Notes under the pieces: model-generated
Databases searched by the model: none
The model's input: only the letters and a program-made list of their open reading frames with translations
What the model was told of the DNA's origin: nothing
Source: Sophora flavescens
Lineage: Eukaryota; Streptophyta; Magnoliopsida; Fabales; Fabaceae
Assembly (NCBI GenBank): GCA_030762895.1
Contig: CM061062.1
Coordinates: 100,050,874-100,114,873, forward strand
Direction of reading: 5' to 3'
Length of the DNA: 64,000 nt
Translations under genes and position numbers: made by a program
Shown here: piece after piece, positions 48,117-59,228 of the stretch
Numbering within the stretch: the stretch's first letter is position 1
How the letters are laid out: each line of letters starts with the position of its first letter

Positions 48117-48437
48117 TCATGACTGTGAAATTCACCACGGTCAGGCCGTGATCGATTCAGATGTTGGTTACTGGACCTTGTCACGACCGTGATATACATC
48201 ACGGCTAGGCCGTGATCAATTCTGTTTTGTTGGGCTCCTTCGTATCACGACCATGATGACTATCACGGCTGGGCCGTGATCAATTCTAACTTCCTGCGTT
48301 TTCACATCACGCCCGTGATGGATATCAAGGCCTGGGCATGATCGCTTCTGGTTTTCAGCTTCTGGCGCATCACGGCTAGACCGTGATCCATTTTGGTCTC
48401 CTTTTCCTTTTTTAAATTGCTCCATCACGGCCATGAT
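48117..48437. repeat. Array of paired palindromes inside Athila-B
   Basis: Pairs consist of a 13-mer like TCACGACCGTGAT, five variable bases and an 18-mer like TCACGGCTAGGCCGTGAT. Pairs start at 48117, 48181, 48245 and 48307, with second members exactly 18 bases later in every case. Single members follow at 48370 and 48425. Spacing between pairs is 62-64 bases. The same module occurs in this element's LTR at 52131-52317. Confidence 0.88.
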
Positions 48438-48620
48438 CTCCTCTGACTTCATTTTTCCATGCATTTTTGCTCTTCATGCCTTCATAACCTGAAAATACTT
48501 GGCAAAACCATCAACTTGTGATCTTTCTTCTCTTAATCTTCTCAAATTATTCAAAAACAAAATTCAAAAACAAATTAAAAGGGGAAATAAAGCTTGGGTT
48601 GCCTCCCAAGAAGCGCTTAT

Positions 48621-49385
48621 TTACGGTCTTAAGCTTGACCATACTCCCTTCAATAAACCGGGATCAGATGGGCTTGGAAGTGTAAGAACACCTATCTTCC
48701 AAGGAAGTCCTTCAAAGAGCCTATTTTGTTCATATGGCCACATGCGCTTTCGTTTTGCCCTTTTCACTCTGAGTTTCATGGCCTTACTTCCTCCCGGTGG
48801 AAGTTTTAACTCCACATGTTGAGCAACTCCAATTTCATCATTATTTGGTGCATCATTTGTCATGCAAAGTTTCGGAGTTGCTTCCATGTTAAGCTCTTCC
48901 TTCACCTTTGGAGGCATTATCTTAATCCTGCGCACATGACTCTCAAAAGGAGGGTTGTTATATGAATTCGTTAAATCAAAATCCACCCTAACTTCCTCTA
49001 CATTCAAAGAGAGCTTACTATTTTTTATGTCTATTATCGTTCCAGCTGTGGCCAAGAATGGCCTTCCAAGAATGATAGGGAATTTCGAATTCCCGTTCAT
49101 GTCTAACACCATGAAATCGGTAGGAATGAAAAATTTCCCTACCTTTATTGGGACATTCTCTAGTATGCCTAGAGGAGTTTTAGTTGAGCCATCCGCAAAG
49201 TTTAAAGAGAATTTGGACGGTCTCAATTCCTTGGTTCCTAACCTCTCAAAGATAGTATGTGGCATCAAACTCGCACTAGCCCCTAAGTCACATAAGGCTT
49301 GGTCTATTTTCACTTCTCCAATTGAGCAAGCAATAGATAAACTTCCTGGATCTTTTAGTTTAGGAGGCATATTAGTTTTTATCAT
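48621..49385 (-). pseudogene. Athila-B aspartic protease region, no downstream pol
   Basis: This is a retroviral-type aspartic protease that processes the gag polyprotein. The frame of 254 codons carries CDLGASASLMP, where Athila-lineage proteases have DLGAS in place of DS/TGA, and later PIILGRPFLATAG, the conserved hydrophobic flap/ILG motif. The frame is open throughout, but the RT that normally follows is replaced by a basic tail ending WSSLRP. The upstream gag lies 190 bases to the right. Either the element deleted its polymerase region, or it belongs to a gag-protease-only non-autonomous type. Confidence 0.85.
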
Positions 49386-49577
49386 TGCATCATGCTCCTC
49401 AATTAAGCTCTTAGTTTCTTTTTATACTTGCTATTTCTTGACCAACCTTTGTGGGAAAGGTATTAGGGGTTGGTAAGGTTGTGGAGGGACATACTTTGGC
49501 TCTATCTCTTCATGTTCACTCATCTCCTCCTCACTTTCCACATCCTTTTCAACTACCACAAGCTTATCATCCCTCGA

Positions 49578-50925
49578 TTATATAGCATTACAATGCTCAT
49601 TGGGATTAACTTCGGGTTGTCCTGGAAACGTACCCTTAGTTCTAGAATATGTACTAGCTTGTTGGGCAATCAGAGTTTCTAACATCTTATTATGGATGGT
49701 TAAGTTATCTACCTTAGATGTTAATTCTTTTATTGCCTCATTGACTGCCCTACCTTGTTGCCTAAACTCTTCATTTTGCTTTGTTTGAGTTTCAACAAAA
49801 TTTTCCAAAAGAGACTCAAGTTTAGACTTTTGTACCTGAGGATACCCCGATGCGAGTTTGCTATTACCTTGGCCTTCCTGGAATTCGTGGTTCAACGTGT
49901 TGTTGTAGTTCCCGTAGGAGAAATAAGGATTATTCTTCCTCACTTGGTTGTAAGGATTTGGGGGAACATAATTTGGTAACTTCGGGTTCGTGTCATAGAA
50001 ATTGTGACAAGAGTTCACTTGTTCCCCCGAAGCACCGGATCAAGGAGCAATACCATGTCGGCACTCCATTATGTCATGTCTCTGCATTCCACAAATATTA
50101 CAAACAATATTAGTAACACCTATTAAACTCACATTAGCCTTTTCAAGCTTATCAAAACGTTTATTCAATAAGTCAAATTTAGACATAATTAAATCATTAC
50201 TATTCATTTCAAACTTACCCCCCGAAAGCTTTTTCGGGTTATTACCTCTTTCCAAACCCCATTGGTGATAGTTGGTGGCTACGTTTTCAATGATATCAAA
50301 CACTTCAGTCAGTGGTCTATTCATAAAGGCTCCACCAGCTGCGGAGTCAAGTGACACCTTCGAAGAGTAATCCAATCCATTGTAGAAGGTATGCACTAAT
50401 AACCACCTCTCAAGCCCATGATGTGGGCAGGACTCTAGCAATCCTTTGTAACGATCCCAAGCTTCGGATAAGCATTCTCCTTCCTTTTGAAAAAAGCCGA
50501 TAATCTGAGTTCGTAGGTAAGCAGTCTTGGATGGAGGGAAGAATTTCTCCAAGAATGCCTGCTCCAGTTGGTCCCAAGTTGACAAAGTATTAGCGGGCAC
50601 TTGCTTCAACCAAGCTCTTGCTTTTCCAGTCAGAGAGGAGGGGAATAACCTCAAGCGAATAGCATCAATCGGGACACCTTGAATTCTTATTGCATCGGTG
50701 AACTCCAAGAAAGTCTCCACATGATCAGTCGGGTTCTTCGAGGGTAATCCTCCAAATTGATGTTGCCTTATCATACCAATTAACTGAGGCGGTAATAGTG
50801 TAGTTCTCCGCCTCAATTTCTGGCCTAGCAATCCCAGTTCGCAAACCCCTACTAGCATTTGGGACTGCATAGTCTTTCAGTGGTTTGGTATCCGGTAGGT
50901 TCGTCATGAGTGGAATGGGAATCAA
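49578..50925 (-). pseudogene. Athila-B gag (frameshifted)
   Basis: The product is the capsid polyprotein. Frames 50925-50725, 50870-50040 and 50018-49578 join into one Athila-type gag. The N-terminus has LPDTKPLKDYAVPNASRG; then comes the retrotransposon gag domain with AIRLRLFPSSLTGKARAWLK and TWDQLEQAFLEKFFPPSKTA (about 50675-50520). A Cys motif (CNICGMQRHDIMEC, about 50105-50064) and a C-terminal part with a coiled-coil-like segment and EVNPNEHCNAI (49610-49578) follow. A frame change near 50770 and a stop between 50040 and 50018 break it. The gag begins about 230 bases after the PBS. Confidence 0.87.
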
Positions 50926-51155
50926 CCTTTCTCTCGCTCTCCTTTGTCTTTGTAGTCTCCCACGTCTATGAATGGTCCTTTCGATCTCGGGGTCAACTTC
51001 AACAAGATTTCCAAGACTTTGGGATCTTTACATAAGAGAGAAAAATACCTGCAAAGAGAGAGATAGAAACTAGAAAATAAAAATAAAAAAATTTTAATAT
51101 AAAAAAAGTCCAGAAAAATCAATTTAAAAATTAAATTGAAATTCAAGAAAGCACA

Positions 51156-51174
51156 GTCCCCGGTAACGGTGTCA
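51156..51174 (-). other. Athila-B primer-binding site, tRNA-Asp type (diverged)
   Basis: The minus strand reads TGACACCGTTACCGGGGAC, differing at two positions from the TGGCGCCGTTGCCGGGGAC of Athila-A apart from one G/A change in the middle. It lies six bases from the LTR end. Confidence 0.8.
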
Positions 51175-51180
51175 AAAACT

Positions 51181-52542
51181 TGATGAGCGTGAATCCGCAA
51201 GTGAACGGCTTCGTCGTCAAGTAATAAAAAGATCGAACCACAGAGACCGTGATCTTAAATAACAATTAATTATTAAATCAATTTAACTAAACTATATATA
51301 AAAAAAGATTTGGAAAAGATTTGGGTTTAAAAAAAAAAAAAGAATTAACTAGTAAATCAAATATTTAAAAACGCAATCAATTAAAATCGCAATCAAATCT
51401 AATCTGGAATTTTTTCCATATCAAAAGGGATTTCCAGGAATTGGGTTACAAACAAGACTGCTCATGCTACTAAATTGACTACCCCTCTTGTTAATTATCG
51501 AAATTTCTTTGAAGGTGAATTTATCCTAAATAAATTAATGTTCCCTCTCGAGATACAAGAACCGTGCCCAATTAAACCAACCCCTACTCTCGTGGTAATT
51601 GTATTTAAATTGAACCCATTAAGATTCGTGACAATTCAATGAACCCTCGAAGGACCGCTTCTAACTATCGTGATTTAAGTCCTAAGTTCAATCTGTATAG
51701 ATCCAATACCTAAGTTCACCGCTAGGTTCATCCTTAGAGTATCTATGACATGCAAATAAGTGCGCACCGAATTCACAAGTAATTCATGCAATATGAATTA
51801 AATCGAAAGCAAATTGAAATTAACAAGAAGTAAAACGTCAATTCATCACATAAAACGAGTCTTGGGCATAGCCCCAATTCCTAGAAATAAAAACAACTAC
51901 TCAAGCATTATCATGTTCATAGCAAGCTTGATTAACAAAAGCATAAAAAAAACCGAAGAGAAAAGAAGAAATTGAGAAGAAGAGAAATCCTAATTTTTGC
52001 CTAAGGTAGCAGCCCTCCAGAGATCCCTATTTTCGAGCCTTAGAGTCCTATTTATAATGTATGGTAACTTGAGATTAAAGCAATTACAAATCAGATCAAA
52101 TCAGCAAATTAAAATTCCAGATATTGCGCGTCACGGCCGTGATGCCTGTCACGGCCTGGCCGTGACAGATTCTTTCTCGGAAAACTTGGCATTGGTTGGC
52201 CTGTCACGACCGTGATGGCCATCACGGCCTGGCGGTGACAGGTTCTGACTTTTGCGTACTTTTTTTTTCAGCCTTGCTCGAGCATGGCCGTGATGGCTGT
52301 CACGACTAGGCCGTGATGGGCTCTGTTTGGCTCATTTTTCTTGCTTTTCAAGCTCCATCTTCATGCAAGCTCCAACATAACTGATCCTGAACATTTTAAT
52401 CTTCAATTCTGCACACAAACACCACAAAATCACCTTACCCGTTCCAAGGTAAAAGCTAACAAAAATCAAATTAAAAATGCCTAAACTACATGAAAATGCA
52501 TGCAATATGATAAAGAAATATGAGGTGTAATCACACTCATCA
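51181..52542 (-). repeat. Athila-B 5' LTR
   Basis: On the minus strand it begins TGATGAGTGTGATTACACC and ends CACGCTCATCA, 1362 bases. It contains three paired-palindrome modules at 52131-52317. Confidence 0.88.
52131..52317. repeat. Three paired-palindrome modules in the Athila-B LTR
   Basis: First members start at 52131, 52204 and 52282 and second members at 52149, 52222 and 52300, always 18 bases apart. First members resemble TCACGGCCGTGAT and second members TCACGGCCTGGCCGTGAC. The five-base spacers differ (GCCTG, GGCCA, GGCTG). Confidence 0.9.
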
Positions 52543-53388
52543 ATCATAAAAAGGTAGTTTCCTTAACTTAAAATCACTTCAACATTTTTCTAAAATCAAA
52601 GATCTTGTTCTTTTGAAGTAAGCACTTTAAACAAGGAACTTTTATAAATGAAGCCAAAACTTTCAAAGTTCTATTCAAGGCTTATTAAGGCTTTTAATCC
52701 TTATAGTCATTGCGCACAGACTCAAGTCCGACTTCTCAAACTTCAATCAACAGTAATATATCCACAACAATAATAATATCACAGTTAATGACATTTCATC
52801 ACATATATATAATTCATAACACTTTAAAGCAAGTAATGTTCAACTTCAAGTAATAACCACAATAGTTCAAGTAAACAAGTTATTCAAGTATTGGCTCAAT
52901 ATACAATAATATTCACAACACTCAATTAAACACATACACACATGCATATAGTTATTGAATATCCCTAGGCAAGCTCCCCTTACCTTTGAAGGCAAGTAAA
53001 GGATCCTCGTCTTAATGCTCACGTTAGCTCCATGAGTGTAACTATCTACTCCATCAAGCAAGCACAGCCGTGTCAAACGTCTCAGAGAGGGAATCCAACA
53101 ACGCGCAACAACCAGAAATCAAGAAATCAATTACACATGATCAAACACACCTTCTAATTTGATCTAAACACTTAATCTTATTACCAAACAAGGTCATTTT
53201 CAAAGAAAATCATGTTTGGAGCTTAAGCTTCACAATACCCTTTGAGAAAGCTTTGTTTTGATTAAAGGATCATGAAAATGAACTTAGGAATCATCAACTA
53301 AAAGTCCTAATTTCATAAATGCATACTTAATTTTACCAAACATAACCAATTTCAATAAAAATCGAATTGGGGTTTTAGGGTTCATATC
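52543..53388 (+). repeat. Right copy of the 846-bp direct duplication
   Basis: It matches 46066-46911 with a few percent difference. Its first five bases, ATCAT, would be the TSD of Athila-B. E2 sequence continues from its right end. Confidence 0.92.
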
Positions 53389-53589
53389 TTAAATTGGGGA
53401 AAACTCATTCTAATCCTAGAATCATGAAATTAGTTTAATAAAACATCAATTTGTTGTCTCAATTGCATGAATACACATTTAATTTCAGAGTCTAAAGCGG
53501 AAATCAAAATGTTAGGGTTAGAGTTTCAAAATTAGATTTGGGGATTTTCAATCTAGAAGAGATTAGAGGGTAAAACACTTACCCAAGGT

Positions 53590-54060
53590 GAAGAGAAGAG
53601 AACATGGTGGCTGGAGGTGGTCCGGCGCGATGGAGTACAGGCGGCGGCACGATTGTGACGCGGTTCTGAGGCACCCATGAACAAAAGCAAGAGTGAACTT
53701 CATGTAAGGAGGAAAAGAAGGTTTATACCCTAAGGTATGGTGGAAGACCACCATGGACAGTGGTCAGAAGGTCCTTACTACGGCGGCAAAGGGCGGCGCT
53801 AGAGAAAATGATGAAACCGGGGCGCGAGTTGCTCAAAGTCGCATGCGAGAACGCGAGCAAGAGAGGCGGACGGGCGTGACGGTCGCGCTGCTCCGGGAAG
53901 CGGTCTAGTGGTGGTGGGCGCGGTGAGGTTTCAGAGTAGCAAGGGAGGAGGAGTTGGAGGGAGGAAGAAGAAGAAAAAGAAAGAAGAAAGGAGAAAGGAG
54001 AAAGGAGAAAGAAGAAGTAGGGGGAGGGGGGGCAGAGGGGAATCATGTCTGTTAAAGGAG
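53590..54060 (-). other. GC-rich, pyrimidine-rich part of the E2 LTR
   Basis: Read on the minus strand it is rich in CTTCTCC and CCTCC words, and is the only GC-rich block of this LTR. The ORFs crossing it are low-complexity and unsupported. It could be the transcribed R/U5 leader of the element. Confidence 0.4.
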
Positions 54061-54553
54061 TAAGGAGAGAGAAAAGTTGGTTTTGTATTAGCGGGTACAC
54101 TATGAGTGGTAAATATTAAGCCTAAAATAAACATATTTTTACTTTTTGGAATCTAAAAATAAAGATTGATAAATATGTGATTTCGAAATTCAAATTAGAG
54201 TAAAGGTTAATAGTTGAACCGATCAACTAAGAAAATACTCGGTCCAAAATTAATTTCCGATTGATGCCAAACCAATTTATTTTCTAATCTAAAATTAAAC
54301 ATAATAAAATATGAAAATATTCTCTCCCAATCATATCATTTAAAATATTTCCTAAATAAAGATTAATAGTGACAATAATATAAAATTATTGTCTAACAAA
54401 CATACTTGTACTGAAATAAAGCTGTGCTAACGCACTTAATAAAATCATTTTAAAGGAGTAATTGAAGTTAATCAAACCAAATAAAATAATACAAACATAT
54501 AAACATATAGATATTTACTATTATAGAAGTACAGTAAAAACTGTGGTGTTACA

Positions 54554-55665
54554 TCACGTCAGCAGACGAGCTCTTAAGTATAGCACGTCCATTTCTCTGG
54601 ACTAGGCGGAAAGTTTATAGACGCATTATCAGCAGACGAGTCAATCTCACTGATAAGTAAATCTTGCACGTACAAAGACCTGCGCGTCCACTTGCTTTAA
54701 AGCATGAATCCGTCTAAGCTTAAATGTATTTATTTCAAATGATTGCTTATTTCAAAGAATATATGTCTTTTACCTTGATGCTTCTATTGTTTAATATCCT
54801 TATCTCTTGGATAAAAGAACTTCGTACCATTGAAACCATAAACCTTTGTACTCTGTCAAACTACATTGTTGTAAAGATCAAGTCAAGTACAAAGATGGCA
54901 AGTCAGAAAGTAACCTTTGGTACAATAGAGAAGTGACAGTTCTACTTTGAGCATTCCTCTGTTAAGCAAAAGCACTGTGAAGCATATCAAGTTATCAGTC
55001 TCAACGGATCCAAGCATTTAATGCTAAGTCTAAACGGATACAATTTGAAGACCGTTGAAGAAGATCAAGACAGAGAAGCACTTCTGCTATATATATACTT
55101 GAAGAACTTCAAGGAGAAAAGTGATATAGATTCAATATATAGATATACGAAGTAACACAAGCTCTGATATTATAATGCAAAAACTCTGTTGAAATTGTAA
55201 CACAAGTTTACGTGTAAATCTTGTTGATCTTAAACTTTCAAATCCTCACACATAGTGAGTTCTTAGATCAATGCTTTAAATCTCTTTGTTAGAGTTAGAG
55301 CCTGAAGAGGCTTGGTAGAGAAAGAATACTTGTAGCCTGAAGAGGTGTTGAATACTTGTAAAGCTATTGGATTATAGTGGAGAAAAACCTTCAGGTAGAA
55401 GGGACTGGGCGTAACTCTTGGTTGGAAGAGAGTAAACCAGGATAAAACACTTGCATGAATCTTCTAAACCCTTATCTTTTACAATTTTTGTTTATACTAA
55501 CGGTGGGGTTCGGAATCTGAGTTTATTAACTCTTCAAAATCATTTTCCTGTTTGTATGTTGTTTTTAATGTTTTGCTTGTAAAAGGTTTGAGAAAAGACT
55601 TTTTCGAAAATCTGTTAAGAAACACAATTCAACCCCCCTTCTTGTGTTTTCATGTGTCAACTTCA
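54554..55665 (+). repeat. SIRE-B 3' LTR, right part
   Basis: It continues the LTR after E2 with CACGTCAGCAGACGAG. It has a TATATATA box at about 55088-55096 and ends CAACTTCA at 55665. The last 415 bases match window positions 1-418 almost exactly. Confidence 0.9.
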
Positions 55666-56098
55666 CTCCTATGTACAAAATAATAGATAAGTAAACAAAA
55701 TATTAAAGGGTAGGACAACATTATTTCATACCTAACATGATGGGCACCTATGTATCAAACATGAATATGAAGTAGGGGAAGAAAATTATACAGTGTTGGA
55801 CTCTTTCTAGTTTTTCCAAAACTTGAGAAAACAATTTGGTGTAAGGAAGTGAAGTAAGAAAAAGAAAGCAATTATCTATATGAGCTTTTTCTGCCTAAAG
55901 AAGCGTTTTGGATACCACAACTACACCCCGAAAACCAAAATGCACACACCAAGAGGCATGATATTGAACCAAGCAACTCTAGCATTTGTTGCTTCACTAA
56001 CTTCCCTCATCTTCTTCTTTGTAGAAAGCAACATTCAAGAATACGAGGTTATGAAATGCATTAACAAACATCAAGCATAATGAATATAAGCCCCCTAT

Positions 56099-56139
<41 letters not shown>

Positions 56140-57870
56140 AAGTGGTTAAAACTTAAAATTCCTACAAAATAAAACTTAAAAGAACCTAACTTCATAAAAG
56201 TCTCACGACGGAAATATTACAACTAGAATAAATCAAGCATAACAATAAATATAAGAGATTTTACCTATTCTTCAAATATGTTAGTTTCTCAATAAAGAAT
56301 ATATATATATGTTAGTTTCTCATGGATGGCTTCCACAACTCTTCAGCAAGGAATTCACTGTTAAAACATTATCAAATCCATTTTCCCCTCTCCATTATAA
56401 ACAATTAATCAACTATAATAGTTTAAATCGTCAACAAATCTAAGTCCCACTCAAACACCATAGTTTAAAGATTGTATCACAAATTAGTGTCAAAAAGAGG
56501 CACTAAGTCGAAAGGAATTCGTATCCCATTCCAACACTATCACATGCTTATATACATTATAGAGGAACTGCACATGCTTACATTAGTAGAGGCCTTCATA
56601 TGAAAATTGAAAAGAATCATAACCTTATATATGGTTTCCTTCTCCTTGTCTAGGGATATATTGTAAACACATGCACTCAAAAGCAAATTAAGCAAATCAC
56701 AAATCACATGAAAAATCCACTTATCCATAATAATAAAAAACACCTTTTTGTCTTCACCTTAATTTTGATAATACACATCCTTGGTAGTACATGCCACCTT
56801 CAGAACCGCCATTGTCAGCAGAGGCTGTTGCCTTGAAAAATGAAAATAAAATCAAGACTTTGATGCATCGGTTAACTATTAACAAAATAAACTAAACACA
56901 CTAAATTTATTCAGAGTATATAATCAATATTTGCAATGGATAACGAATGTTGCATCTGGTATCTTACCAGGAGGTGATGCGGTGGTAGCTGATGGTGGCA
57001 GGACAATCTGAAGGGTGAGTGCTATGCCCTCTCGACGGTGGTGGCGGTCTCCAAGCGGCGGTGGGGGTTTCAACTGACAGCTCATATGGTCTTTTCCATT
57101 CAAATTTGAATATAGAAGAGTCTTAAAAATCTGATCTTCTGCATTCAAATTTACTTATGGTGTACCCAGAGTCCAAAAAATATACAGACAAACAAACAAA
57201 AGTGTTACCAAGAAAAAAAAAATCTCAATAAAAAAAATGTTACCAATCGAGTCAGAGGAAGAGAGAAGCCTCATTCCCTCCCTAGAAAGCTTCACTCTAT
57301 TGTAAGTGTTTCACGTTTTCAGATATGAAATTTTCGAATTTCTTGTTCTCGTGAAGAACTACATTGTCTATTGTTGGAGCAACGAGAATTGTGGGAGCAG
57401 CAAGAATGACGAAAATGTGATAGAAAGAGAAAGGGGAAGGGATGGAAAAGAATACTGAGAGGGAGGGACCAAGAGAAATGAAACATGAAGAGCAAATGAT
57501 GATAAGTTATATGGTTTCAAATTTGAAATTTAAAATTTGAATTTTGAAAACAAAAGTGTGTGAGTTGCAAACAGTTGTCATGCATTAATTTATTCTCCCA
57601 CACCTATTATTATTACCCGAAATAGTATGGGCCAAATGTGTGTTGAAGAAGCCATTAATGAGAGTCTGGCGCAAATTTGAAGTGTGTTCCTTATTTTTGT
57701 TAAATATGTCTGAGTTGGTAGACATCAATTGATTGAACCTTTGAAAATGGGCTCTTATAGTGTGACACAGTCCGTCCAAACAGTCAGACACTATCCAAAG
57801 CAAATAAATGAGTGTACTTTTGAAAGTAATTCTAGATTTGATATGTTAATTTGAATTTAGGTTAAAGTAA
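55666..57870. other. Host flank without a recognisable gene
   Basis: AT-rich sequence outside the nest. Only short unrelated ORFs are present, for example 55880-56080 (66 codons with one hydrophobic stretch) and 57148-56924 minus. I recognise none and see no splice-supported gene. The TA microsatellite is listed separately. Confidence 0.5.
56099..56138. repeat. TA microsatellite
   Basis: About 40 bases of alternating TA. Confidence 0.95.
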
Positions 57871-58031
57871 TATTTTGGTCCTTATACGTGACACGAATTT
57901 TCGATTTGATCATTATACATAAAAAATTATTAAAAGTTTAAAACGGTTAAAAAAAGTCATCATTTGGTCCCTGCCATACAAAATTTTAGGGACTGATTTA
58001 ATAATTTTTTGTTCGTATAGGGACCAAACCG
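57871..58031. repeat. MITE-like repeat with GGTCC termini
   Basis: It begins TATTTTGGTCCTTATACG and ends CGTATAGGGACCAAACC, imperfect inverted ends about 160 bases apart, with inner TTTGGTCCC and TTTAGGGACTG words. Such GGTCCC repeats are common in plant genomes; I cannot assign a superfamily. Confidence 0.5.
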
Positions 58032-58091
58032 GTAATATACAGGGATGAAGACTTTTTGTATATACAGTGAACACAAACCAGATATAATATT

Positions 58092-58395
58092 GATTTGGAC
58101 CTGGAGGATGATGGTACAGAAGCTCTTGCTAACGCACTTAAAGAATCTGCACCGTCGCTGGTAATTTTGGATATGGCTGGAAATGACATTACAAAGCTAT
58201 TCCTTCTTTGGCTGCCTGTATATCATCAAAACAGTTCCTCACCAAGTTAATTTGTTGAGAATGAAATAAAGGATGAAGGCGCAATTTTGATCAGCAAGCA
58301 CTAGAAGGAGGTCATGACCAATTAAATGAAGTGGATTTGAGCACAAATCGGATCGCGTGGTCAGGAGCTACGGTATTGGCTGAAGTTGTTGCCCA
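58092..58395 (+). pseudogene. RanGAP1-like leucine-rich-repeat fragment
   Basis: Translation gives LEDDGTEALANALKESAPSL, then ILDMAGNDIT. After a frameshift comes IPSLAACISSKQFLTKL, and after further shifts ENEIKDEGAILISK and LNEVDLSTNRI...GATVLAEVV. This order of leucine-rich repeats matches plant Ran GTPase-activating protein 1, the activator of Ran GTP hydrolysis at the nuclear envelope. Only about three repeats remain, with at least three frame changes and no start, WPP domain or acidic tail. No intron is visible within it. It ends about 90 bases before the Mutator-like element. Confidence 0.72.
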
Positions 58396-59175
58396 ATTGG
58401 GGATCTCCGTCAGATTAATGGTGGATCTATGTCTGCCGTTAAGAAAGGAGAGAGAATACAATGGCGAAAGGGTAGGGCTGATAAAAGGGTTTTTGACCCA
58501 ACTGGGTTTCTTTTAGAAACTATTTACCAGTTTAGGGTTGTTTTGAAACTATTTATCAATGGGGGGTCGTTTTGAATATTTTATTATTTTTGGGTCTGAC
58601 GGGTCAAAGACGCCACTGCAGATGGCGCCTTTGAAGACGCCACTGCAGTTGGCGTCTTTGACTTTTATAAAAAAAAAAAATGAAAAGGGGAGGCGTATTT
58701 GGCAGTGGCGCCTCCCCAGCTTAAGCTACGAGAGCGATCTTTGTGAGCGCCATCAGAATTTAGTGACCCCTTTTTCCTTTTTTTTTTTTTTTAATTTTGA
58801 CTTTTTTAAAAAAGATAAAAAATTTATTTATAAAAAAACTCATTCACCAAATAATGAACTGAATTCACCAGATATTTACACATACTTAACCAAAAAAATT
58901 TATTTCTCAAAAATACCCATTCACCAGATAATGAACTGAATTCACCAGATATTTATACCCGGTTCACCAGATATTTGCACATACTTAACCAAAAAAATTA
59001 TTTCTCAAAAAAACCATTCACCAGATAATGAGTTGACCATATCTAATCCTCTAATCCTAATAAATGAATCCCTTCCTGATCAAGCAACCAACAAACAAAA
59101 TAAATAAAATAATAAAATAACCAATAAAACAGACAAAATAATATAATAATTGAAATAAAAAAATCCCAAATATTT

Positions 59176-59228
59176 GTGAGAATACAACAAATCCTGATCC
59201 TGATCCTCGACTTATGCCATTGCACATA
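59176..59228 (-). pseudogene. Inverted copy of the captured PABP exon end
   Basis: The reverse complement of this stretch equals 59755-59806 (the ISRGSGSGF segment). It adjoins the inner edge of the left TIR. Confidence 0.8.

Larger units (their letters stand above)
46912..52542 (-). mobile_element. Athila-B: Athila-like gag-protease element, 3'-truncated
   Basis: On the minus strand it reads LTR (52542-51181), Asp-type PBS, gag, protease, a palindrome-rich region, a polypurine-like tract (about 48020-47980) and a purine-rich tail, and stops at 46912 before any 3' LTR. No RT or integrase is seen. It lies in E2 between the two 846-base copies. Confidence 0.85.
44342..54553 (-). mobile_element. 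E2: solo LTR of the E1 family, split by Athila-B
   Basis: It begins TGTAACACCCCC and ends GGTGTTACA, with no PBS or internal genes of its own. Its first 100 bases align with E1's LTR start. After removing Athila-B and one copy of the 846-base duplication, about 3.7 kb remain. It sits in the SIRE-B 3' LTR. Flanking bases CCATT and TCACG are compatible with a decayed CCACG target duplication, because related LTRs read CCACGTCA there. E2 segments 44342-46065 and 53389-54553 hold no gene. Confidence 0.75.
1..55665 (+). mobile_element. SIRE-B: outer SIRE/Maximus-like Ty1/copia element hosting the nest
   Basis: The left LTR (1-418) and the right LTR (43944-44341 plus 54554-55665) are nearly identical over their shared last 415 bases. 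They are clearly closer to each other than to the SIRE-A LTR at 15126-16736, so I pair them as one element. Order seen is LTR, iMet PBS, gag, protease, integrase, RT, RNase H, then (after the nest) env-like ORF, polypurine tract and LTR. An env-like ORF after pol is characteristic of the SIRE/Maximus lineage. The stretch between RNase H (4940) and the env-like piece at 34188 is missing and replaced by other elements. The element start is outside the window, so its TSD cannot be checked. The right flank begins at 55666. Confidence 0.75.

Noticed and set aside
48955..49476. 173-codon plus-strand ORF
   Set aside because: Antisense shadow of the Athila-B protease frame.
53563..54134. Overlapping minus-strand ORFs rich in Pro, Ser, Leu and Phe
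   Set aside because: Low-complexity pyrimidine-rich part of the E2 LTR; no domain and two overlapping frames equally open.
55880..56080. 66-codon ORF with one hydrophobic segment in the host flank
   Set aside because: Too short, unrecognised, and without promoter, splice or homology support.
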